Below are positions 1-4,955 of a DNA stretch of 7,648 bases, in pieces. This DNA is from Alphaproteobacteria bacterium (GTDB taxonomy: Bacteria > Pseudomonadota > Alphaproteobacteria > Sphingomonadales > Sphingomonadaceae). A program made the translations under genes and the position numbers. The notes beneath the pieces were generated by a model. It saw nothing but the letters and a program-made list of their open reading frames with translations. It had not been told where the DNA came from and made no database searches. Position 1 is the first letter of the stretch, and each line of letters starts with the position of its first letter. The stretch lies in contig JAGWVG010000078.1 of the NCBI GenBank assembly GCA_018970965.1, positions 1-7,648 on the forward strand. The letters run 5' to 3'.

Positions 1-167
1 AATTGCCCGCTGACCTTGCCGAAGCCGTGCGCAGCCCCAATGGGACGACGCATGCGGGGCTTACCATAATGGATGCCTCTGACCTTGATGACGTTGTTCG
101 CGCGACAGTGGAGGCCACAGCACGCCGCAGCCGCGAATTGGCAGAGGCCGCCCGCTTAGCGGATTGA
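1..167 (+). CDS. proC: Pyrroline-5-carboxylate reductase, C-terminal end (partial)
   Basis: This is the 3' end of a gene that enters from the left edge. The frame starts at base 3 and gives 54 residues before a TGA at 165-167. ProC reduces 1-pyrroline-5-carboxylate to proline with NAD(P)H, the last step of proline synthesis in the cytoplasm. The visible part carries the family's conserved C-terminal signature, here SPNGTTHAGL (residues 11-20 of the fragment; the usual form is SPGGTT.A.L). An alanine- and arginine-rich helix with RRSRELAE follows, as in the dimerisation helix that closes most ProC proteins. The N-terminal NAD(P)-binding domain lies outside the window. The next gene, ilvE, starts 95 bp downstream on the same strand; a shared transcript is possible but not shown. 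The identification rests on a short but characteristic motif. Confidence 0.85.
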   Translation, partial: LPADLAEAVRSPNGTTHAGLTIMDASDLDDVVRATVEATARRSRELAEAARLAD

Positions 168-180
168 GCCCCCACAGCAG

Positions 181-209
181 TTGACGCCGCCCAGTCGCTG
201 GCATAGCGC
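181..209 (+). promoter_or_regulatory. Weak candidate promoter for ilvE
   Basis: In the 95-bp gap between proC and ilvE, TTGACG (181-186) is a good -35 match. About 16-17 bp downstream the best -10-like boxes are poor (CATAGC at 202-207 or TAGCGC at 204-209). If used, transcription would start near 215 and give a leader of roughly 45-50 nt. ilvE may instead be read through from proC. Confidence 0.25.
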
Positions 210-262
210 AGTTCAGAAGTTGCGGCTTGGCTGTATTCAACACTAAGAAAGTTTCGCTCCTT

Positions 263-1354
263 ATGCGTGATCCTCTGCCTTTTCTGGTCGAACCCAATGC
301 CAATCCTGTCAGCGCGGAAGACCGCGCGGCGCGCATTGCCGCGCCGGGTTTTGGCAAAGTGTTTACCGACCATATGGTGACGATCCGCTACACCGAAGGT
401 CAGGGCTGGCACGATGCGCGCGTGCATGCGCGCCAGCCTTTGGTTCTCGATCCGGCAACTGCCGTGCTGCATTATGCACAAGAAATCTTTGAGGGTCTGA
501 AGGCGTATCGGCTGGAAGATGGCACGATGGCGCTGTTCCGCCCCGAAGCCAATGCGCAGCGCTTCAATGCCTCGGCGCGCCGTATGGCAATGGCTGAACT
601 GCCCGAAGAGCTGTTCATCGAGGCCTGTCGTCAGCTGGTGCAGATTGACCGGGATTGGTTCCCCAATGTCGAAGGCGGGGCGATTTATCTGCGCCCCTTC
701 ATGATCGCGAGTGAGGTGTTTCTGGGTGTGAAACCCTCGGCGGAATATCTTTTCATGGTCATTGCCTCGTCCGTTGGCGGATATTTCAAGGGCGGTGCGC
801 CGGCAGTGTCGCTTTGGGTGTCCCAAGATTATAGCCGGGCGGCGCCAGGGGGCACGGGTGCTGCAAAATGCGGCGGCAATTATGCCTCTAGTCTTGTCGC
901 GCAAGCCGAAGCGAGCAAGCTGGGGCATGATCAGGTCATCTTCCTCGATGCAGCGGAACACCGCTGGATCGAAGAATTGGGCGGTATGAACATCTTCTTC
1001 GTGTTTGAAGATGGCTCGCTGCAAACGCCGCCTTTGTCGGGCACGATTCTGCCTGGCATCACGCGCGATTCGCTGCTGACATTGGCCCGCGAAGAAGGGT
1101 TGGTGGTACGTGAAGAGCGCTATGCCATCGATCAATGGGAAGCCGACTGCAAATCGGGTCGTGTGGTTGAAGCCTTTGCGTGCGGCACAGCGGCGGTTGT
1201 GACGCCCATTGGCAAGGTTTCTAGCCCTTCCAGCAGCTTTACTGTTGGCGCGGGCGGCCCGGGCCAAGTGACGCAGCGCTTGAAAGAGCGTTTGGTCGGA
1301 ATTCAGCGGGGAAGTGCAGTCGACCCCCATAATTGGGTTATGCGGCTCGATTGA
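263..1354 (+). CDS. ilvE: Branched-chain amino acid aminotransferase (363 aa)
   Basis: This cytoplasmic PLP enzyme (fold-type IV) exchanges the amino group between glutamate and the 2-keto acids of leucine, isoleucine and valine, in both synthesis and breakdown. Counted from the ATG at 263, the visible motifs are FTDHM (about 34-38), HYAQEIFEGLKAYR (70-83), an RPEANAQRF stretch (about 93-101), YLRPF (142-146), the GTGAAKCGGNYASSL region with the PLP-binding lysine K202, EELGGMN (237-243), and the phosphate-binding C-terminal AFACGTAAVVTPIG (304-317). The length suits the ~360-residue bacterial/eukaryotic-like class rather than the ~310-residue E. coli IlvE class. The frame stays open to a TTG at 227, but I prefer ATG 263: the protein then starts MRDPLPFLVEPN, as relatives do, and AAGAAAG at 246-252 is a possible though imperfect ribosome site. 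The gene is complete and the active site intact. Confidence 0.93.
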   Translation: MRDPLPFLVEPNANPVSAEDRAARIAAPGFGKVFTDHMVTIRYTEGQGWHDARVHARQPLVLDPATAVLHYAQEIFEGLKAYRLEDGTMALFRPEANAQRFNASARRMAMAELPEELFIEACRQLVQIDRDWFPNVEGGAIYLRPFMIASEVFLGVKPSAEYLFMVIASSVGGYFKGGAPAVSLWVSQDYSRAAPGGTGAAKCGGNYASSLVAQAEASKLGHDQVIFLDAAEHRWIEELGGMNIFFVFEDGSLQTPPLSGTILPGITRDSLLTLAREEGLVVREERYAIDQWEADCKSGRVVEAFACGTAAVVTPIGKVSSPSSSFTVGAGGPGQVTQRLKERLVGIQRGSAVDPHNWVMRLD

Positions 1355-1358
1355 CCGA

Positions 1359-1386
1359 TTGCCTTTAACGACAGGGCCGCTATAGG
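1359..1386 (+). promoter_or_regulatory. Likely sigma-70 promoter of the tRNA-Gln gene
   Basis: TTGCCT (1359-1364), a 16-bp spacer and TATAGG (1381-1386, also readable as CTATAG from 1380) resemble an alphaproteobacterial housekeeping promoter. The start would fall near 1393, about 11 bp before the tRNA, which is a normal distance. The region after the -10 is GC-rich, as is common at stable-RNA promoters. GGGCCG (1374-1379) and CGGCCC (1389-1394) form a 6-bp inverted repeat around the -10 box. That repeat could instead be a stem at the end of the ilvE transcript, although no T-run follows it. Confidence 0.5.
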
Positions 1387-1403
1387 GACGGCCCACGCAC
1401 TGC

Positions 1404-1478
1404 TGGGGCGTCGCCAAGTGGTAAGGCACCGGTTTTTGGTACCGGCATTCGGAGGTTCGAATCCTCCCGCCCCAGCCA
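1404..1478 (+). tRNA. tRNA-Gln (anticodon TTG, UUG)
   Basis: The 75-nt sequence folds as a standard cloverleaf. The acceptor stem pairs TGGGGCG (1404-1410) with CGCCCCA (1468-1474), the discriminator base is G1475, and the CCA end is encoded (1476-1478). The anticodon stem pairs CCGGT (1429-1433) with ACCGG (1441-1445) around the loop TTTTGGT (1434-1440), which puts TTG at 1436-1438. The T arm has GGAGG, a GTTCGAATC-type loop and CCTCC. The first base pair is the weak U-A pair typical of bacterial tRNA-Gln, which the glutamine-charging machinery recognises. A UUG anticodon reads CAA and, by wobble, CAG. No clear intrinsic terminator follows, so read-through into msrA, 72 bp downstream, is possible. 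Confidence 0.97.
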
Positions 1479-1550
1479 ATCTTCTTTAGACCATCTTTTC
1501 CCGACGCAATCGGCATCCTATCTCCCATTTCCAATGAGGAGATTCGCGTG

Positions 1551-2087
1551 ATGACCGAGATTGCAACGCTCGCCGGGGGCTGTTTTTGGTGCGTGGAAGC
1601 CGTGTTCCAGCAACTGGATGGCGTCGAGCGCATCGAAAGCGGCTATATTGGCGGCCATCTGCCCAATCCGACTTACAAGCTGGTCTGCAATGGCGATACC
1701 GGCCATGCGGAGGCGCTGCGGATTTGGTTTGACCCCGCACGAATTTCTTATGCTGATTTGCTGGATGTGTTTTTCGCAACGCATGATCCAACGCAGCTCA
1801 ATCGGCAGGGCAATGATATTGGCACCCAATATCGATCGGCCATTTTTCCGCATGATGCCGCGCAAGAGGCAGAAGCGCGTGCGGCTATAGAACGTGCGCA
1901 AGCGGATTGGCCCGCGCCAATTGTCACCAGCATTGAGCCGTTAAGCGATTGGTATGTCGCGGAAGATTATCACCAGCGTTATTGGGATGGGGAAGGGCAG
2001 AGCAATCCCTATTGCCTCGCTGTCATTCCGCCCAAGCTTGCCAAGCTGAAAAAGGGCTTTGCTGAACGGCTGAAAGCAAAGGGCTAA
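1551..2087 (+). CDS. msrA: Peptide-methionine (S)-S-oxide reductase MsrA (178 aa)
   Basis: MsrA repairs the S form of methionine sulfoxide in proteins and free methionine, with thioredoxin usually regenerating it. The N-terminal GGCFWC motif holds the catalytic cysteine (C11 from the ATG at 1551), followed by C14. Also seen are the family blocks GYIGG (about 32-36), NPTYKLVCNGDTGHAE (39-54), FDP, HDPTQLNRQGNDIGTQYRSAIF (78-99) and YHQRYW. A single C-terminal cysteine, C155 in NPYCLAVIPPK, is the likely resolving residue. There is no fused MsrB domain. GTG at 1548 and ATG at 1551 are adjacent possible starts. GAGGAG at 1536-1541 lies 9 nt before the ATG and 6 nt before the GTG; I chose ATG because it is the commoner start and gives MTEIATLAGGCFWC. 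No signal peptide is seen, so the enzyme is cytoplasmic. The 72 bp between the tRNA and msrA show no convincing promoter. Confidence 0.96.
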   Translation: MTEIATLAGGCFWCVEAVFQQLDGVERIESGYIGGHLPNPTYKLVCNGDTGHAEALRIWFDPARISYADLLDVFFATHDPTQLNRQGNDIGTQYRSAIFPHDAAQEAEARAAIERAQADWPAPIVTSIEPLSDWYVAEDYHQRYWDGEGQSNPYCLAVIPPKLAKLKKGFAERLKAKG

Positions 2088-2160
2088 GCACCTGGCGAAA
2101 CGCAGTTGCTTTTGGCGCGAATGCTTTTAGCTTTTGCAGTAGATTGCAAGGAGTCGTCTG

Positions 2161-2406
2161 ATGGCTGCTAATCCCAAAGAACCTTGGTTTGGCCCGCGCC
2201 GTTTTGGCTATGGGTCGGGCGTGCCGATCCGCTGGCAGGGCTGGGCCGTTCTCGCGGCTTATCTCTTGGTGATTTATCTGGCGGTTCAGTTTTTGGCCGC
2301 AATTTTCAAGCTGGCGCTGATTGTGGTCGCCACGCTGATCTTGATGCGCGTCTGTTCGCAGCGCACTGTTGGGGGCTGGCGCTGGCGCTGGGGCGGTAAG
2401 CCCTAA
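2161..2406 (+). CDS. Small two-helix membrane protein of unknown function (81 aa)
   Basis: I do not recognise a functional family. A good ribosome site, AAGGAG at 2148-2153, lies 7 nt before the ATG, so the gene is probably real. The N-terminal ~27 residues are polar and aromatic (PWFGPRRFGYG, then PIRWQGW), followed by two hydrophobic segments at about 28-48 and 51-65 joined by a very short turn containing one lysine. A short basic, tryptophan-rich tail (GGWRWRWGGK) ends the protein. By the positive-inside rule both ends should face the cytoplasm, forming an inner-membrane hairpin. From memory, alphaproteobacterial genomes carry short proteins with a similar PWF..R.GYG..P..WQGW start, but I cannot assign a role. 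It follows msrA by 73 bp and converges on the helicase gene with a 24-bp gap. Confidence 0.75.
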   Translation: MAANPKEPWFGPRRFGYGSGVPIRWQGWAVLAAYLLVIYLAVQFLAAIFKLALIVVATLILMRVCSQRTVGGWRWRWGGKP

Positions 2407-2412
2407 CGCGCA

Positions 2413-2432
2413 GCGCCAACAGCGCCCTTTTT
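2413..2432 (+). terminator. Weak candidate terminator after the small membrane protein gene
   Basis: GCGC (2413-2416), loop CAACA, GCGC (2422-2425), then CC and five T (2428-2432) give a short GC stem followed by a T-run, placed 6 bp after the + strand stop codon at 2406. The 4-bp stem is short for an intrinsic terminator. The last T residues overlap the helicase stop codon on the opposite strand. Confidence 0.35.
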
Positions 2433-3750
2433 AACGCCCGCCTGTCTTGCGGATGGCGCCTTTATGCGCCCCCACGCCCCCCGGCTTGCGATTGCCAAAG
2501 CGACGACGCTTGGCATTGTTGGCATTGGGATTGTCGCCGCCGCGGCGGGCCTCTTCATGGCGGCGCTGTGCAGTTGCCGGGGCCTGTTTGGGCTTGGGCA
2601 GGCTGGCGACAACCGCGGCAAAGCCTTCAGGCAGCGGCACGGGTTCTAATTGAACACGGGTCAGACGCTCAATCTGACGCAGATAGGCCCGCTCTTCCCC
2701 ATCGACAAAACTGATCGCAATGCCATCACGCCCGGCGCGCGCGGTACGGCCAATGCGGTGAACATATTGTTCAGCGACATTGGGCAGCTCAAAGTTAAAC
2801 ACATGGCTGACGCCCGAGACATCAATGCCACGCGCCGCAATATCAGTTGCCACCAAGATGCGGATTTCGCCATTGCGGAAGGCTTGCAGCGCGGTGGTGC
2901 GCTGGGCTTGGCTTTTGTTGCCGTGGATCGCGGCACAGGGAATGCCTGAGGCTTGCAGGTTTTTAACCACGCGATCCGCGCCATGTTTGGTGCGCGTAAA
3001 GACCAATGCTCGATCAATCGGCTCTTCGCGCAGGCGGATCGTCAGGAGGGCCTGCTTTTCCTTCTGGTTCACAAAGGTCACAAACTGCTGGACACGCTCT
3101 GCCGTTGTCGACTCTGGCGTAACGGACACTCGCACGGGATTGGTTAGGAAACGATCCCCCAATTCAGCAATCGTCTTGGGCATAGTGGCCGAAAAGAAGA
3201 GCGACTGGCGCTCTTTCGGCAGCATCTTATCAATGCGCTTAAGCGAGTGAATAAAGCCCAGATCAAGCATCTGGTCGGCCTCATCAAGCACGAAGATCTC
3301 AACGTTGCGGAGCGAAAGCGCGCGTTGATCAATCAAATCAAGCAAGCGGCCCGGGGTTGCAACCAACACATCAACGCCGCTGCTGAGCGACTTAATCTGC
3401 CGACCAATGGGAACGCCGCCAAAAACGGTTTCCACGCGCACCTGCATCTGCCGCCCATAATCGCGGAAGGATTGCGCAATTTGGGCCGCCAATTCACGCG
3501 TGGGGGAAAGAACAAGCATCCGGCACGTCAATGGTGCGCGCGGCTTGGGATTGTTCATGAGATATTGGAGAGACGGCAAAGCAAAGGCTGCGGTCTTGCC
3601 CGTGCCTGTCTGTGCAATGCCGCACAAATCCTTGCCTTCCAGAAGCGGCGGGATGGCCTGGAGCTGGATTGGGGTGGGCGTTTCATAGCCTTTGGACTTG
3701 AGCGCAGCGAGCAACGGCTTGGCCAAGCCAAGGTCAGAGAAATGAGTCAT
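2431..3750 (-). CDS. rhlE: DEAD-box ATP-dependent RNA helicase, RhlE type (439 aa)
   Basis: This enzyme unwinds or remodels short RNA duplexes with ATP; family members act in ribosome assembly, mRNA turnover and cold growth. All core motifs are present: Q motif with F4 and GYETPTPIQ (21-29), Walker A AQTGTGKT (46-53), PTRELA (83-88), GG (111-112), TPGR (132-135), DEAD (156-159), SAT (187-189), ALVFTRTKHGADRV (248-261), ATDIAARGID (301-310) and HRIGRTARAG (331-340). The helicase core ends near 370. A proline/alanine linker and a basic tail (about 395-439: RRHEEARRGG, KRRRFGNRK) follow, as in RhlE proteins that use the tail to bind RNA. The start at 3748-3750 gives MTHFSDLGL, the usual RhlE beginning, so it is well placed although the ribosome site is weak (GAAAG, 7 nt upstream). 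RhlE is preferred over SrmB, CsdA or DbpA because no extra C-terminal RNA-binding domain is visible. Confidence 0.93.
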   Translation of the reverse strand: MTHFSDLGLAKPLLAALKSKGYETPTPIQLQAIPPLLEGKDLCGIAQTGTGKTAAFALPSLQYLMNNPKPRAPLTCRMLVLSPTRELAAQIAQSFRDYGRQMQVRVETVFGGVPIGRQIKSLSSGVDVLVATPGRLLDLIDQRALSLRNVEIFVLDEADQMLDLGFIHSLKRIDKMLPKERQSLFFSATMPKTIAELGDRFLTNPVRVSVTPESTTAERVQQFVTFVNQKEKQALLTIRLREEPIDRALVFTRTKHGADRVVKNLQASGIPCAAIHGNKSQAQRTTALQAFRNGEIRILVATDIAARGIDVSGVSHVFNFELPNVAEQYVHRIGRTARAGRDGIAISFVDGEERAYLRQIERLTRVQLEPVPLPEGFAAVVASLPKPKQAPATAQRRHEEARRGGDNPNANNAKRRRFGNRKPGGVGAHKGAIRKTGGR

Positions 3751-3826
3751 TCTAAACTTTCAAAACAATAAGCGCACGCACGCCAATTGACGCGCGCGAG
3801 CGGGGTCAAATTGACAACCCGCGTGA

Positions 3827-3972
3827 CAAGGGAAGCCTTGGGAAGGTGCGACAAGAACCCGGCCTGCTTCGCAGTGTTTCTGCTGCGAACAATCACGCTG
3901 GCCATAGGGATCTGCAAGGACCATCCTTGCTGCGCTGCAGGATCCCTTACGCGCATTTGCGCAAAAGCGCAA
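3827..3972. other. Run of inverted repeats in the helicase-sua5 gap; possible structured RNA
   Basis: The 227 bp from 3751 to 3977 contain no convincing gene but several inverted repeats in sequence. (a) CAAGG 3827-3831 with CCTTG 3836-3840. (b) GGCCTGC 3861-3867 with GCTGGCC 3897-3903 (one T-T mismatch), enclosing TTCGCA 3868-3873 with TGCGAA 3884-3889. (c) AGGGATC 3906-3912 with GATCCCT 3941-3947, enclosing GCAAGGA 3914-3920 with TCCTTGC 3924-3930 and CTGC 3930-3933 with GCAG 3937-3940, which can be drawn as a three-way junction. (d) TTGCGC 3957-3962 with GCGCAA 3967-3972. On the minus strand this would lie in the 3' end of the sua5 transcript or the 5' leader of the helicase. I recognise no Rfam-type consensus. 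The pairings are read directly from the sequence; an RNA function is inference. Confidence 0.45.
3957..3972 (-). terminator. Stem-loop just after the sua5 stop; possible terminator or 3'-end stem
   Basis: TTGCGC, a 4-nt loop (TTTT on the minus strand) and GCGCAA form a perfect 6-bp stem starting 5 bp beyond the sua5 stop codon. No T-run follows on the minus strand, so it does not meet the usual intrinsic terminator pattern. It could protect the 3' end or belong to the neighbouring structured stretch. Confidence 0.3.
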
Positions 3973-3977
3973 GAAAA

Positions 3978-4901
3978 TCAGGCCGCAGCGCGCGCCAGCC
4001 GATCTTGAATGGCATCGCCCAAGCCGCCCAGCGGCAAGGGGGCAATGGCGATGCGCGGCTTTGGAGCCATATCGGCCTCGTGCAAACAGGCAAACAGACG
4101 CGCCGCCGCCTCAACCAAATCCGCGCTTTCGCTCAAATTGGCATCACAGGCCATTTGCCCAAAGCCAATCAGCCATTCATCAGCCTCGGCAGATTTTGCA
4201 TTTAGGCGCAGGGGTTTGGCGGGTGCATAATGGCTTTCCATTTGGCCCGGCGCCTCAATGCGGCCCCCGCGCTTCAGCTCAAGCGCCAGATCAATTGGTC
4301 CGGGACGAAGCAAGCGAAGGTGATCGCCGTCGACCGCGATAATCGTTGATTCCAAGCCCACTGGGGTTGATCCGCCGTCCAAAATCATGGGGATGCGCCC
4401 CTCTAACGTGCGGGCGACATGCGCTGCACTGGTGGGGCTGATTGTCCCGCTGGCATTGGCACTGGGCGCGGCCAAGGGTTTGCCCGATGCGCGAATAACA
4501 TCCTGCATCGCAGGGTGCGCAGGCATGCGCAGCGCGATTGTTGAGAGGCCCGCAGTCACAATGGGCGCAATAGGGTGATTGGGTTGAAGCGGAAGAACCA
4601 GCGTCAGCGGCCCCGGCCAATATCGACTGGCAAGGTCACGCGCGGCATTGCTAAACTGCGCAATCGACTGGGCCGTTTCCAAATCCGGCACATGCACAAT
4701 CAGCGGATTGAAGCTGGGGCGGCCTTTGGCTGCGTAAATCCGCGCAACTGCTTCTCCATTGGTGGCGTCGGCTGCGAGTCCATAGACTGTTTCCGTCGGC
4801 ACAGCGACGCACTGACCCGCGCGGATTAGCGCTGCAGCGGCCTCCACCCCGGCCTTGCCGTAGGGGCAGATTTCTGTCCGAAAGGCGGTGTTTGTCTCCA
4901 T
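3978..4901 (-). CDS. sua5: L-threonylcarbamoyladenylate synthase, Sua5 type (307 aa)
   Basis: This cytoplasmic enzyme makes threonylcarbamoyl-AMP from threonine, bicarbonate and ATP. The TsaD-TsaB-TsaE system then transfers the group to A37 of ANN-reading tRNAs (t6A). The N-terminal YrdC-like domain shows VPTETVYGLAADATN (34-48), KGRPSFNPLIVHV (59-71), RYWPGPLTLVLP (93-104), ALRMPAHP (123-130), PLAAPSANASG (142-152) and GLESTIIAVDGD (182-193). A linker with APGQMESHYAP (217-227) leads into the C-terminal Sua5 domain, which ends GDAIQDRLARAAA. The two-domain length separates it from the ~190-residue TsaC form. The frame is open to 5033, but that extension would run through the start of the divergent dehydrogenase gene. 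ATG 4901 is preferred: it has GGGGGA 4 nt upstream and gives an ordinary Sua5 N-terminus. Confidence 0.93.
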   Translation of the reverse strand: METNTAFRTEICPYGKAGVEAAAALIRAGQCVAVPTETVYGLAADATNGEAVARIYAAKGRPSFNPLIVHVPDLETAQSIAQFSNAARDLASRYWPGPLTLVLPLQPNHPIAPIVTAGLSTIALRMPAHPAMQDVIRASGKPLAAPSANASGTISPTSAAHVARTLEGRIPMILDGGSTPVGLESTIIAVDGDHLRLLRPGPIDLALELKRGGRIEAPGQMESHYAPAKPLRLNAKSAEADEWLIGFGQMACDANLSESADLVEAAARLFACLHEADMAPKPRIAIAPLPLGGLGDAIQDRLARAAA

Positions 4902-4919
4902 CAAATCCCCCGCTATAGC
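4892..4919 (+). promoter_or_regulatory. Likely promoter of the acyl-CoA dehydrogenase gene
   Basis: TTGTCT (4892-4897), 16 bp and TATAGC (4914-4919) match the layout of the tRNA-Gln promoter in this window (TTGCCT, 16 bp, TATAGG). The start would be near 4926, giving a ~30-nt leader with GAGGA (4945-4949) 6 nt before the ATG. The -35 lies in the first codons of the divergent sua5 gene. The -10 is inside the palindrome CGCTATAGCG (4911-4920). Confidence 0.45.
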
Positions 4920-4955
4920 GCGGATCAACAGCTTGCAACCGCGCGAGGACATTCG

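Noticed and set aside
227..262. A TTG start adding 12 residues to IlvE
   Set aside because: No good ribosome site precedes it, and the extra residues are not typical of the family; the ATG at 263 gives a normal N-terminus.
1404..1478. tRNA-Gln as an integration site for a mobile element
   Set aside because: No integrase gene, no duplicated tRNA 3' end and no change in base composition are visible nearby; the downstream gene is a housekeeping msrA.
1479..1550. Possible terminator or promoter between tRNA-Gln and msrA
   Set aside because: The stretch is T-rich with only a 4-bp repeat (CCGA/TCGG) and no convincing paired -35 and -10 boxes, so neither call is supported.
3247..3771. A 174-codon open frame antisense to the helicase gene
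   Set aside because: It lies opposite a helicase with every conserved motif intact, has no recognisable domain, and is the kind of antisense opening that GC-rich codon use creates.
3811..3816. TTGACA, a perfect -35 box on the + strand in the helicase-sua5 gap
   Set aside because: No -10-like sequence lies 15-19 bp downstream, and no + strand gene follows before the antisense sua5 region.
3747..4008. Short open frames on both strands across the helicase-sua5 gap
   Set aside because: They are about 70 residues or less within the gap, have no family resemblance, and overlap the real gene ends. The inverted repeats explain this region better than coding does.
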